A stretch of 64,000 bases of DNA. Origin: Monilinia fructicola (lineage: Eukaryota; Ascomycota; Leotiomycetes; Helotiales; Sclerotiniaceae). The DNA is taken from NCBI GenBank assembly GCA_008692225.1, contig VICG01000014.1, positions 558,001 through 622,000 on the forward strand, given 5' to 3'. The translations under genes and the position numbers were made by a program. Under the pieces are notes generated by a model. That model saw nothing but the letters and a program-made list of their open reading frames with translations, was not told the origin of the DNA and did not search any database. This document shows, piece by piece, positions 1 to 11,110 of the stretch; within the stretch, counting starts at the first letter, position 1, and each line of letters starts with the position of its first letter.

Positions 1-21
1 GAAATATCGGCGCATCATACA

Positions 22-2688
22 ATGTCGGGCGAAAAGGTATCGGCGAGCGAAAGCAATAACGAGGATAATCCCATCACATATACGGAATTGGCTTCTGCAG
101 ATACCAGTCCATCTGGAAGTGCAAACGAAAGTGCAGTCACCAGCGGGATCAACAGCGCAGCCCCAAGTAGGCCAAGTAGTCCAGGAGGAAACCCACCGAA
201 AAACCGAGGCAGAGTTAGATTTAATGCTACAAATGAAGCCAACGATTCTGAAAACAAGAAGTCCCTTCACCCATTAAGAGACAAGTCTCTCTCACCCTCG
301 GGACGATCACAGCAAATTCAATTACCAAAATCTGCCAAATATACACCAAGCCATTCGAGAAATAACAGTTCCAATTCGTTGATGAGATTTACGCCTGAGA
401 AGGAAAAGGAAAATCCGTTTACGGATTTGGCAGCCATCAACAATAGTCCTGCCACTCCAGTGGCAGTCAGCAAACCCAGGCCGAGTGTATTGAGAAACAA
501 CCCAGGTGGAGGATACAAGGCTGAGTTATCGGATGTGGAAGAAAGTAACGAGAAGACCTTCTCTGCTTTGGCCGCTCAGAGCAGAGCACAGAGAATTGCT
601 TCGTTGGTTGGAAGTCACTCAACACCCAACTCAAGAAGAAACAGTTTCGATGAAGATGCAGACGATCACCCATCCCCACGGCCAAGGAACCCCGGCGGTC
701 TCCCGGTTAGAATCGATGATATTCCACTTGTTCCAATGGGCAGCAGGCCATATGACGGAGCGGATAGCGATGAGGACATTCAAAACGAAAAGACAAAAGA
801 ATCAAGTTCGACGGAGGCACACAAACTTGTAAGATCGCACACTAGCAAGGGTCGAAAGGATGCATTTAAGATGCCTGTGCCACGTCCAGGCTTGGTCTCT
901 GGTCAAGTCACACCCGAAGATGAACATGCTACTATGGAAGATTATGTTCCACGCCCTCAACAATTCCGAGGCGGCGTTCTCTCTTCAATTCTAAAGCTTT
1001 ATAACTCACCCCCCAATGGAGCTATGAGCACGCCAGTATCGAGAAGAAATAGTTCGGAAAGTACCTTGCCAGTTTCCCTCGGATCATCTGGAATTACAAC
1101 CCCAAAGAAAAGCGCAAAGTGGTACCATCAAAAGAATCAATCTCAAGATACTCTCGCTGGTCTTATGGAAGCATCGGCAATGCTAGCTGCACCAGCTGGA
1201 GGAACTGGTACACCGAAAAAGAGACCTGCGAGACCTGGAATGGGAAAACGTACTCATAGTGGCAGACTTATCGAAACCGCTGCTAGACAATTGACTGGCA
1301 GGCCGAGATTGGAGGACGAGATTCGGATTACTATTCATATTGCCGAGACTCTGAGTCGACAAAAATATCTTTTGAAACTATGTCGAGCATTGATGACATA
1401 CGGAGCACCGACACATCGTCTGGAAGAATATATGAAGATGACAGCTCGAGTTCTTGAGATCGATGCACAAGTTCTTTATATTCCTGGTTGTATGATTATC
1501 TCTTTCGATGATGCCTCAACACATACCACTGAAGTAAAGCTTGTTAGATCCGTACAAGGTGTTGATCTTGGCAAGTTGAAAGACGTCCATGAAATATACA
1601 AGGAGGTAGTACATGATGTTATAGGTGTCGAGGAAGCTACACAACGATTGGATGCCATTATTCAGAAGAAGCCAAAGTTTCATCCTTGGTTCTTGGTTAT
1701 GGTATATGGTTTTGCAAGTGCTAGTGTTGCACCATTTGCATTTGAAGGCCGCCTCATTGATTTGCCTATCGCATTCATATTGGGTTGTCTCCTTGGGTTT
1801 TTGCAACTTATTGTCGCTCCCAAATCAGATCTTTACGCCAATGTCTTTGAAATCTCCGCTGCAGTCCTCACATCTTTCCTGGCACGAGCCTTCGGTTCGA
1901 TCCGAGGAGGAAATCTCTTTTGTTTCTCCGCCCTTTCTCAATCTTCCATCGCTCTCATTCTCCCTGGCTATATGGTTCTTTGTGGTTCACTTGAACTTCA
2001 GTCACGGTCTATGGTCGCTGGCTCAGTCCGCATGGTCTACGCCATTATTTATTCTCTCTTCCTTGGATATGGTATCACCATCGGTACCGCCGTCTATGGC
2101 CTGATGGACTCCAACGCTACAAGTAAGACTACATGCGATGCACCAATGAATCAATACGTTCGTTGGTGTTTTGTTCCAATCTTTACTCTGTGCCTCTCAG
2201 TCATCAACCAAGCCAAATTTAAACAAATGCCTGTTATGCTCGGTATTTCATTCTCAGGCTATATCGTGAATTTCTTTTCCGCAAAGAGATTCCCATCGAG
2301 TGCACAGATTTCTAATACCCTCGGCGCTCTTGCCGTTGGTGTCCTTGGAAACCTTTATTCAAGAGTCAGGCATGGTGTAGCGGCGGCTGCATTATTACCG
2401 GCTATATTTGTACAAGTTCCTTCCGGTCTCGCTGCTAGTGGTTCCCTTCTCGCCGGCTTGAGCACAGCGGATTCCATTACAAATAGCACGACGTATGCGA
2501 ACGGCACTGCGAAGGTTAATGGAACGAGTACTGTTACCGTTTCAAGTAGCGAGGACTTGAACACAATTGTGTTCAACGTCGGTTATAGTATGATTCAGGT
2601 GGCTATTGGTATCACTGTTGGTCTCTTCCTAAGTGCGTTGATCGTTTATCCTTTCGGGAAGAGAAGGAGTGGACTGTTTAGTTTTTAA
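22..2688 (+). CDS. ThrE/Prm10-like multi-pass membrane protein (DUF1212 family)
   Basis: This is a single-exon reading frame of 888 residues. Residues 1 to about 425 are hydrophilic and rich in Ser, Pro and Asn, with many short basic-Ser patches that look like phosphorylation sites. From about residue 429 a conserved soluble segment follows (Arg-Leu-Glu-Asp-Glu, then an Ala-Pro-Thr-His-Arg-Leu-Glu-Glu motif). From about residue 553 to the end there are roughly ten hydrophobic helices. This is the ThrE plus ThrE_2 arrangement of fungal pheromone-regulated membrane protein 10 homologues, which resemble bacterial threonine/serine exporters. The substrate in fungi is not established. The frame is open to the left window edge, so an upstream start cannot be excluded; the first ATG in the window is used. 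Potential N-glycosylation sites (Asn-X-Ser/Thr) lie in a loop near residue 820. Confidence 0.88.
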   Translation: MSGEKVSASESNNEDNPITYTELASADTSPSGSANESAVTSGINSAAPSRPSSPGGNPPKNRGRVRFNATNEANDSENKKSLHPLRDKSLSPSGRSQQIQLPKSAKYTPSHSRNNSSNSLMRFTPEKEKENPFTDLAAINNSPATPVAVSKPRPSVLRNNPGGGYKAELSDVEESNEKTFSALAAQSRAQRIASLVGSHSTPNSRRNSFDEDADDHPSPRPRNPGGLPVRIDDIPLVPMGSRPYDGADSDEDIQNEKTKESSSTEAHKLVRSHTSKGRKDAFKMPVPRPGLVSGQVTPEDEHATMEDYVPRPQQFRGGVLSSILKLYNSPPNGAMSTPVSRRNSSESTLPVSLGSSGITTPKKSAKWYHQKNQSQDTLAGLMEASAMLAAPAGGTGTPKKRPARPGMGKRTHSGRLIETAARQLTGRPRLEDEIRITIHIAETLSRQKYLLKLCRALMTYGAPTHRLEEYMKMTARVLEIDAQVLYIPGCMIISFDDASTHTTEVKLVRSVQGVDLGKLKDVHEIYKEVVHDVIGVEEATQRLDAIIQKKPKFHPWFLVMVYGFASASVAPFAFEGRLIDLPIAFILGCLLGFLQLIVAPKSDLYANVFEISAAVLTSFLARAFGSIRGGNLFCFSALSQSSIALILPGYMVLCGSLELQSRSMVAGSVRMVYAIIYSLFLGYGITIGTAVYGLMDSNATSKTTCDAPMNQYVRWCFVPIFTLCLSVINQAKFKQMPVMLGISFSGYIVNFFSAKRFPSSAQISNTLGALAVGVLGNLYSRVRHGVAAAALLPAIFVQVPSGLAASGSLLAGLSTADSITNSTTYANGTAKVNGTSTVTVSSSEDLNTIVFNVGYSMIQVAIGITVGLFLSALIVYPFGKRRSGLFSF

Positions 2689-5091
2689 AAAAGCTTGTTT
2701 AGGTATGGAGTTCTGAGAGGGAAGAATGTTTATAAGGAAGAGGAGTATACACTATATTACAGGAGCAAGAAGTTGCTCATTTGGGCTTTGGATACGATGG
2801 GAGGACAGAACAACGTATACTCGTGCTAGGGTGTAAATAGGGATAGCAAGCGTTGGTGTTCACAGCTGTCGGTTGCGGCGAATGAAGGGAAGGCGCAATC
2901 ATCACATTCTTTTGCTGGATATGGAAGGAAGTAGGAGTTACTTTTTGTTTCATTCTTTTCACAGGGAACCGGAGTCTCACATCGCTACTACACTCATTTG
3001 CTTTGGAACGGGTTTTAGACATGATAAATATTTTAGAGTTGCTTGGGAAGAACATAGATGGGGAATGAACATAATGGAGAATGATACCACGGAATGGGGG
3101 AAGGAAAATTCTTGTACAAAGGCTTATAGCACGGATAGGATTGGGGTAAAGGATAGAGCTACGATGGAATCAATAAAACGATCTAAGCTCCAATATTGTG
3201 TTCCATTTTTGCTGTGATTGTGACCGCCATGCTGTGGTGCTGCCAAACTATGATGCTGGTGATGTTTCGAACAGGAGGATACTTATGATGTCAGTGACAA
3301 GGGAAACCTTCCAGCCCCTCAATCTCCTCGGTCCTACAAAGGGACCTGGAGACCACAGTGGCGACGTGCGGATTCCCCTCACTTCGTTGTCCCGTATCCG
3401 CAACGTACTCTGGAGGGGTGGGGTGGAGCGAATGTAGGGATTTGGTGGGGTGGGGTGACCCTGGAGTGGAAGAGTGGGGTTATGACGCGCGGTTTTGAGG
3501 CGTCGACAGGGTGCTGGGGGTCGATAATGTAATGTCCTGTAAGCTTGGTGCGGGGCAGGAGCGGGCGGGAGGTTTGGATTGGGGGTGGGATGTGGGATGG
3601 GATGAGATGGTATGGCATGGCACGGCATGGTGTGATCGGATCGGGTCGTGGATGTGTTGCTATGGGTTGCATTGATTTGGAGAGAGAGGTCGGGGATCGG
3701 AGGAATTATGGGCGATGGGTGATGGGTAGTGTAGTGTAGTGCAGTGTAGAGCTTACAATGGGGTTGTACGGAGGAGGGATTTGAGAGCTGGCAATTTGGA
3801 AAAGAGATGGGCGGGGTGTGTGTAGGGAGATGTAAAGAAAGAGGAAAACCTCCTGTTGGATGACTGAAGCGTTTGTTTGATCACAAGCCAAAGACATTCT
3901 CAATTTCGCAATGAAAGTTTAGATGGCACAGGTTTACATGGCAGAAAGAAGCAATGAAGCTTGGAGATTTTACAACAGTGGAAGAATTGTCTTCTGCTTC
4001 CGGCACGCGGTCTGGAAACCATTGTTTGTTATTTTCCAGAACAATGTGCCATCTCCGAAAGCGTAATCGTAATTATCGTGCTAATCGCTTGGGATTGAGG
4101 CTTGATGAAGAGGTAAGCGAGGGGGTTTACGTGGGGAACTAACGAATGTCAATGGTTCCCAAAGAATCGTATCGGATAGATGTTGATGACAGTTATTGTT
4201 TTCATATACTGAGAAGATGATTTTGGTTGATCATTGTTTTAGTCGATGAAGAACCTATTATCGTTGGTCCATCATCAGATGGGATGCTTGGTACAGTTTT
4301 TGAAGAATATTGCGAACCATGGGCTAAAAATAATATTTGGGCCGGATACTTGCACTTTTTCGCTGCTTGGCTGCAACTGCGCGATTAACGATGGAATTTC
4401 GAATGGACCCGTGCAAATCCATCTTTCTGGGAGCCTGCTTTGACTTTCCAACTTGTGTATTCTAATGCGCATTTTCAAGTTGCAAGATAGGTATAGCCGG
4501 TTCAGAAATCAATATCGATTGGAAAAGTGCACTCATCTCATCTTTGACTTCAACTACCAGGCTGCATTGCGGGGAGCATACCTTTGGCTTCTCGATTTAT
4601 AGGTCTATTACTTATTCCGATTTGTTGCTGTAAATATTTGAAAAGGATAGACAGATGAGATCTCGAAAGAAAGAGGCTATTATTAGCAACCTGCGACACT
4701 ATCCGTTCCGCTAAACTTTCGGCTATCGAGAAGAGAAAGGCAGTCATTCAAAGGATATCGTAGTAGTCTTTATTCATCAATTGCCATAGAATATAACCTA
4801 ATAAGAAGGCAGCGCGTGTTTGGGTGCCGAGCAAAATTATGTCGAATTAGGAAATGAACAAGGTGAATCACACCGCTTGTTCTACTCTAATAGGCAGCAA
4901 TGAAGACTATCGATTCACAGCCGCCTGAGTTTATTTTCCTGGACATCTATAGTGTGAGTGGAGAGGCAGCTGAGATAGACAAAGTAGCGACCGGTCTTTT
5001 CTTTGGAGAAGGTCTACAGTTGTACTCGAGTATTGTGGCATGAATTATGAATGCGGGATGGGTGCTCCGTTCTTCACATTACAATAAGCCA
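2689..5091. other. Intergenic, 2.4 kb, G-rich low-complexity core
   Basis: I see no gene here. About 3380-3860 is strongly G-rich on the + strand and made of degenerate GGGAT and GGCAT pentamers (for example 3594-3603 and 3614-3628). Short open frames in it are products of composition. The rest is unremarkable AT-leaning spacer. Confidence 0.6.
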
Positions 5092-5650
5092 CCCGTAAAC
5101 GAGGTTGGACTGTGACTTTCTTGCCAGTCTGATGAGAGTATTGTCTTCGCAAACTACACTGAAAGATTCAACACCAATGCATTTTCGGCAGTTTCTGCAA
5201 TAATCGGATCAAATAAACATGAGCTATTTGCTGTTTCCCCTTATATACCAGGGGGTTCCATTTGACGAAACAACTAGCGATTTGTTCACAAACCTATACT
5301 TTCTTTGTATTGCTGCTCTGGACTCTCACTTTCGAATGTTCAACGCTGGTAGAACTTACAGATTTCGGTACGACAGTGATTTCCCCAATATCTCACCGCC
5401 AGTGTATCCTGGTGCGTACCACGCTGCTGAGTTACCGCTGCTGTTCAGGACTGCGGCAAAATACCACGGACCAACTACAACTTACGAGGATGAACTAAGC
5501 GAGAAGTTTCTAGATCTTTGGCTCGGGTTCGCAAAGAATCCTCAGGATGGTCTTCGGGATGCAGGCTGGTTTCCATATGCGGAGGGAAAGGTGGTATCGA
5601 TTCGCGGCGCAGATACGCCAATACAATTTGCTCAATTTCACCGAACTTGA
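5092..5650 (+). pseudogene. Type B carboxylesterase, decayed 3' fragment
   Basis: The last frame (about 5249-5650) reads as the C-terminal third of a fungal type B carboxylesterase/lipase. It carries the Gly-Ala-Tyr-His-Ala-Ala-Glu-Leu-Pro motif that holds the catalytic histidine, preceded by a Tyr-Arg-Phe-Arg-Tyr strand and followed by a Trp-X-X-Phe-Ala-Lys-Asn-Pro segment. Immediately upstream a different frame encodes the preceding family segment (Ile-Ile-Gly-Ser-Asn-X-X-Glu-Leu-Phe, about 5195-5250), and another frame supplies Phe-Leu-Pro-Val near 5118-5132. At least two frame changes therefore interrupt it, at about 5125-5135 and 5245-5255, with no room for introns. The N-terminal two thirds, including the nucleophile serine elbow, was not found upstream. 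I read it as a truncated, frameshifted relic; an assembly error is the alternative for the frameshifts but not for the missing 5' part. Confidence 0.75.
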
Positions 5651-6976
5651 TGCTGCGTGCTCAACATGATAAGCCAAATGCAATTTCGTGATTCTTTTCA
5701 CTTGATACTAAAGTGGTGAAGAGTAATTACTTTTTGGGGCCTCGTTGTACAACTAGCTTTGCAGAAGAAGGTGGTTGCATCTATTCGTCTATGATATCCA
5801 AAAGAGCTTATATTACTTGCATACTCACTTAATCAATAATCATAGATTTGGTATTATATCAATCTGTTTTCCAACGACTCAACAATTCCAGCATTTTACA
5901 CTGTTTGTGGTGGACGTCATCCTTCCCTGTAGGCAAGTTGTGATATCGTAGATTTCTTCTTGGCTTCTGTACGTGGCGATGGTATCCGTTGCCTCATCCA
6001 ATTCCCCCTCGTCTGGTGTTGAGCTAACTCATCTATTATCTCATGTGATACTTAGAAACTAAACAATGGAAGTATATAGTAGCTTACGCTACAAGAAAGG
6101 CAACACGAAATTTGTCTAATCCACCAACAACTCTCTCCATAACACCCTGTACCATCAAAATTCGAATTGGCCTTGTTTTTTGACTTACTCGTGTTAAACA
6201 ATCTCAGCAACTCTACGCCGTAGCTTCTCCAAAGTGCAATCCGAGCTCTTCAGCGTACATGCGTAGCAAACTAAACTTGCGAGATTTTGACACGACAACA
6301 ATGCGAACACATATTTCTTGATATGAAAATCATGGAAATGCCCCGGCTGTATAAAGCAGAAATGACCAGCCGACGCGAGAAATCAAGTCTCTGTTGAGTT
6401 TCGTTGAATTTTTTAGGCAGAAGAACTTTAGCTTGCAGAGTGAGCAGGCTGAGCCTGTGCCGAGGGCAACTTTCCGATAATAGCCACAATTCCCTCCGCA
6501 GTAGAATTTGCATGTTTTTTCCCTCTACATCCAACACGGGGAGTGAAGTGAGCCGTCTGGTTCAAAATAACAAGGACCAATTGGTACCCTTATCAGTAGA
6601 GGGTGTTGAAAAACAAGCAATACACGAGTTCTAAGGACCATGAACCCGTAAGGGGATAAAAGACGAAGATTTATATCGACGATGGATGATTGCAAACAAG
6701 TCCAACTACTGTGCTTTGAAATGGCGCTTGCCCGTAGATGCATGTAGTGAGTATAACATGATGGATGGGATGGGACTGAGAAAGTGCGAGTGCAAGGATT
6801 CCGGGATTAATTCTTCTTTCGTCTTTTTCTGCCCATACTTATATCAGTGACTTGGTCTGCCTCTGCAACTTCAATCCATGTACCAAGACACTTGAAATCT
6901 TAAGAGAAGTACCTCCCTATCGTATCTATGCGGGAAAGGCCAGAAAAGCAGAGAAATCAAGATGTGAGTGAGACTG

Positions 6977-7035
6977 GCATGAACCGCCAAGTAACGCCTA
7001 GAGCATGAACCGTTAAGTAACGCCTAGAGCATGAC
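6977..7035 (+). repeat. 26-bp direct tandem repeat, about 2.3 copies
   Basis: Units start at 6977 and 7003 with the sequence gcatgaaccg and end in taacgcctaga; they differ at two adjacent positions (cc versus tt). A partial third unit (gcatgac) begins at 7029. Confidence 0.9.
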
Positions 7036-7139
7036 TTGAAGTCATGAATGAAGGCACCACGAAACCATATTTGCCAAACTTTGCGCAAGAACTTGGGTAT
7101 CATTTCTTCTCTCATCTGTGGCTACTCCATATGGATGTT

Positions 7140-7155
7140 GTCGACCCGGGTCGAC
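7140..7155. repeat. 16-bp perfect palindrome
   Basis: GTCGACCCGGGTCGAC reads identically on both strands. It lies about 110 bp downstream of the dynactin p25 stop codon. No function can be assigned from sequence alone. Confidence 0.9.
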
Positions 7156-7266
7156 TCGCGTAGCCGTAAGCCTACGGAATTCCAATCCTCCGTTCGTATC
7201 ATCTCTTGTGCCAGCACCTTGTAACTCCCCCAAAACCCCCAACCCCTCACCATATCTATCCATCTC

Positions 7267-8024
7267 CTAATTCCTCACTCCCCTGTAAATCTCCCGCAGG
7301 TCCATCCCCTCAATCTCCCCTTCCGCCAACTCCCCCACAACTCTCCCCGGAGTCCCTCCCACCACACTAAAGCTAGGTATAACCATTCCAGGCGGAACCA
7401 CCGTCCCCTCCAGAATCTTGACAAAATCCTTCGCAATAACAAACTTCCCCACAACGACATTCGGACCAATATAAACATGATTCCCCAGCATCGCCGCCTC
7501 AACTATCGAGCCGGGACCCACAAAGACATGATCGCCAATTTTGAGAGGGAAGTATGAAAATGTCCTATGATTGGCGTTCGCATTAGTGGAACTCGAAAAA
7601 CTCAAGATATCGGGAAAACGAGAGAAACAAGAATAGTAACAACAAGACAAACAAACCCTCTATATATCTTCCCTGGCGGCCTCAACTCACAGCCCCTACT
7701 AAAAAAACAATACCTGCCAATTGCGACCGCAACTGGACTGCCCGGCTTCTCGCCCGCATGAGTCGGAGGCAAAGTTCTTAACAAATCACCTCTGATGATA
7801 ACTTCGGCTTGAATGACTGTTTTGCCTCCCAAGATGATATTCGTTGTGCCGATGATTTGGGAGCGACGGGAGACTTTGTTCCCGGTGTCCTGGAGGGGGA
7901 GGGGTTAGTCTAGGTATTTGCTTGCAGCGAGGTTACGGCATTTCATGGCATAAAGAAATGGGGAACAGGGCGAGAAATGGCTTACCGTTTCGATGTATTC
8001 GCCTTTTGGCGCTTTTCGGGACAT
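7267..8024 (-). CDS. Dynactin subunit 5 (p25) homologue
   Basis: Three exons on the minus strand, 8024-7986, 7889-7657 and 7564-7267, joined by GT-AG introns of 96 and 92 nt, give 189 residues. The start Met-Ser-Arg-Lys-Ala-Pro-Lys-Gly-Glu-Tyr-Ile matches the conserved family N-terminus, so the further in-frame ATG upstream was not used. The body is a left-handed beta-helix of hexapeptide repeats (for example Ile-Gly-Pro-Asn-Val-Val-Val-Gly), as expected for the p25/p27 pointed-end pair of dynactin. Human DCTN5 is of similar length. Dynactin is the dynein cofactor; p25 is known in filamentous fungi to link dynein to early endosomes. The downstream neighbour on the same strand sense is the F-box gene, with a 454-bp gap between them. 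Frame continuity across both junctions supports the model strongly. Confidence 0.93.
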
Positions 8025-8478
8025 CGTGGTTACATGATAGCAAGTAAGTGGTGTTGATGTTATCGCCTTTGAATTTCGGTATTGAAGTGGAAGGGCAGAA
8101 TTAATTAGGCGGTGAAGCATTCGCCCTGATCATCTCATCAGCAAGCACCCTATCGATCCTTCGAATTATTTAAGTCCGAGGGCAGAAAACTTCCATGGAA
8201 TTTGATAGTTAACTGGACTTTCACTTTATGATATTTTTGGCAGGAGATTTGCGTTCAAAATTACATTTATATAGCTAAACTGTTTGATCTTAAAATCCTT
8301 ATCTAACATGTTGAGCCCCTCAATGGATTGACCCTCTACTCCTTCATCTCCAGTAGTTCTTTGAACTGGTCATTGGTACCATGGTCTTGACGAAACAGGT
8401 AAATGGTCAGTCCCATTCCATGCCCATCGATATAATTCGTCTGGACTAACACTAATCAGCTTTTCTTCTTAACCTCCC
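8025..8478. other. Promoter/3' spacer between F-box and dynactin p25 genes
   Basis: The 454-bp gap holds the 3' end of the F-box gene and the promoter of dynactin p25, both on the minus strand. No clear TATA box or repeat was seen. Confidence 0.4.
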
Positions 8479-9875
8479 TTAGGCGACTGACAATGGTGAT
8501 ACATCCGGACCATCAGATGAGCTTTCTTCTGATACAGGATCTCTTTCAAATACTCCATCGCCTGTTATCTTCCATGCTCCACCGGCACGCTTTACAAATT
8601 CTACAGCCATCTCCCAAGCATCTGTATCTGCGGCATCCCCAGATTCAAAAGACTTGAGGTATCTGTAGTTTGCTTCGGGTGGATTGTTGAACATTTCTCG
8701 TAGTAACACAGCATAGCAGTTATTTCTCTCCATCCAAAGATCCTCAATCTCAACATTCCTTACTGATTCTAGGTCCTGCAGAATATTATTACGTGGTACC
8801 AGTTGACAGTATAAATGATCCAATCTCGGCAATCGTTCGGCCATAGTCTCAAAGTGAGATGTTATTGGGAATATGGCAATGTATTCCAAAGAACGAATAC
8901 TAGGAGTAATTAGGGGTATCGAGGCATCATCACCAAGAAGATTCTGTAATATCTACTAAAAATAAGATGACAACCACCAAATTGAAGGTTTGGTTTACTT
9001 ACAGAGGGTGTTTCCAATTCCCACCATGTGTGTACTTTATAAGCTTCCAAATTAGACCCTTCATTGAGAAGTAAAGAGGTCCAAGGCCTAATTCGGAAGA
9101 TTTCTGAGGACTTGGCATAATTTATACCCTGATAGCTATTGTATTGCAAGCTTTCCTCATCTGTATCCACAGGGGCCGTCGTCCTTGGTTGACTTTCTGA
9201 CAATTCAGGTAGATCGTTTCTCTCCGTAGTAATGCTTTCTTTTGATGCGGGTCTTTGCAATCGTAGATAGTGGCATTCAGTTTTGAAAATCCACCCATCT
9301 CCTAGCTTTATAACAGCCGAAGTCAATGAAGCAAGAGCCTCGACAGGGGCAGCAATCAAGATAGTTGAAGGATCAATTGTATGAAAGAGTCGTTGCCAAA
9401 AACTATTGAATTCGCAGGGACGAGGTCTTCCATCTAGACAATTTGATATCTTCTCCTCTTTAACTACCAGTGTAAAGCTTGACACAATGCCTGCGAGAGA
9501 TTTGGTGCGAACAAATTGAAGGAATGGTCCGATGAGATCATTGAGAACCGGTTTGTAATCATCTTCCGAGTATTTCAAGATATATCGTGTGTTTTTGAAG
9601 AGTAATGGTAGAGTTGCTTGTCGCCATCGTTTAGAAATTATAGAACAACCCTTGAGGTCTTGAATAGAGGAGTTGGTTACGTTCAGGGTTGGTTGATCGT
9701 GAAGTATTACATGAGAAGAAGATGGAGCTTCTATATCTAAATGGTTGAAGATATTGACCAGCAGTTCATTTGGCAGATCTTCAATTGTGGTGGGACCAGA
9801 CTTCACAGCGGCTACGGGGATTGTAACCTTATGTGGAGTAACGTTGGATATCGGAGGATTTTCCATTTGAGTCAT
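8479..9875 (-). CDS. F-box domain protein
   Basis: Two exons, 9875-9003 and 8943-8479, with a 59-nt GT-AG intron in phase 0, give 445 residues. An F-box starts near residue 31 (Thr-Ile-Glu-Asp-Leu-Pro-Asn-Glu-Leu-Leu followed by Ile-Phe-Asn-His-Leu) and continues through a Ser-Lys-Arg-Trp-Arg-Gln element and a Leu-Pro-Leu-Leu-Phe segment. The rest has no recognisable repeat and would be the substrate-binding part. F-box proteins bring targets to SCF ubiquitin ligases through Skp1. The frame stays open for 64 codons upstream of the chosen ATG (to the stop at 10068-10070) without another ATG, so an extra upstream exon is possible. Confidence 0.8.
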
Positions 9876-10201
9876 CTGGGGCTGAATTGATGGTATATCT
9901 GTATCTTTGTTGTCAACTGTGGGAGGTTCGGAGGTGCTTGAACTTGGAGAATGAAGCTCAGAAGCGATCTTTGTTGATTTCAGGTCAAAAGGATGAAAAC
10001 TTAGGATAGATTTGAAGTGAAAGGTCTGTTGCCTCTTGTGTACCTCGGGTTTCTCAAGATGTGGAGTTTAATAATGGAGCAAACGCACCTGGAAAGGAAA
10101 TAAATGTCAGCAACATATCTCCAACATCTCGATCTCCCCGCCGAATGAAGGAAAAGGATAAGGTGGGAAGGGGTTTTTTCATCTACACACCAGTACAAGG
10201 T

Positions 10202-10289
10202 AAGCTTGAGGTTTGCAGCTTGAAGTTTGAAGCTTGAAATTTGAAGCTTGACGTTTGAAGCTTGACGTTTGAAGCTTGACGTTTGAAGA
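10202..10289. repeat. Short tandem array of a 14-bp unit
   Basis: Variants of gaagcttgacgttt repeat about six times head to tail; the last three are identical. There are no spacers between units. Confidence 0.9.
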
Positions 10290-11000
10290 CCTCTTAACTT
10301 ATGCTGGGTATCGTGAGATTGCAAGATCCTATCAAAAATACTAGGCATGTACGAAGAAGTAACCTTACGTACCGGACAAGTGGTAATTCAGGTCGTCATG
10401 AAACGGATGCTTGACCTTCCAAGGTTCCTTACTCAAGTGCTTACGGAGCAGATGGCTACAGTAAGGTTACAGTAGTTGACATATGACGCTAGCAAGGGGC
10501 TAGTCCAGTTCATCACGTTGGTGCAAAACTTTAAATTTACAAGATTCTTGAAGCTTTACAAGTACCTTTTACTACCTAGGTAGGTACTAGGTATTGATAC
10601 AATACAGTCTTCATATGCCGACCCAATGCATACATATGTTTTTCATTTCTGTGTGTGCAATGGAATCACCAAGAAAGATTATATTCTGCTGATTCCTCAT
10701 CTAAAAAGCCATGGAGAATTTACAAGCTCCAACAAGCCTTTCAATCTCAATAAGACTTTATAGGTCCATTCATAGCCTTATCTATCTCATCGGCAAATGG
10801 GTTGACCACAAGTTGCCAAGAGAATCTTGGAAGAGCAAAGTTAAAACTGAAGTAACTTTTCACCAAGCGAGGATCTATGTTATATTATATGGAGATCTAC
10901 AAGTGTAGCGGGGACGGCTAGATAGCTGGTGAGGGGTAGATGAGGAAGCTATCGTGGCTCTCAAGTGAGGGAGGGCGGGTAAATATTATGATGCTACGAG

Positions 11001-11008
11001 TATATAAT
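11001..11008 (+). promoter_or_regulatory. TATA-like box of the MetE-like gene
   Basis: TATATAAT lies about 103 bp upstream of the ATG at 11111, a usual distance for a fungal core promoter. Inference from position and sequence only. Confidence 0.45.
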
Positions 11009-11110
11009 CGTGGTCTAATGACCTTGCAGCTCATTGCATACGGCTTCCATCCTCACTTCCCACTTACTATTATAGACTTTGCTGCCATTAATCACTGATT
11101 GCTGTAAAAG

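Larger units (their letters stand above)
5651..7266. other. Intergenic, 1.6 kb
   Basis: No gene is supported. It holds a 26-bp tandem repeat at 6977-7035 and a 16-bp perfect palindrome at 7140-7155, listed separately. The right end is the downstream region of the dynactin gene on the opposite strand. Confidence 0.5.
9876..11110. other. Divergent promoter region, 1.2 kb
   Basis: This region separates the F-box gene (minus) from the MetE-like gene (plus). It holds a 14-bp tandem array at 10202-10289, a TACCTAGGT motif at 10573-10581 and a TATA-like box at 11001-11008. The first 190 bp next to the F-box ATG may be additional F-box coding sequence. Confidence 0.5.

Noticed and set aside
10202..10289. 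CRISPR-like array
   Set aside because: Units are contiguous with no spacers, and the genome is eukaryotic.
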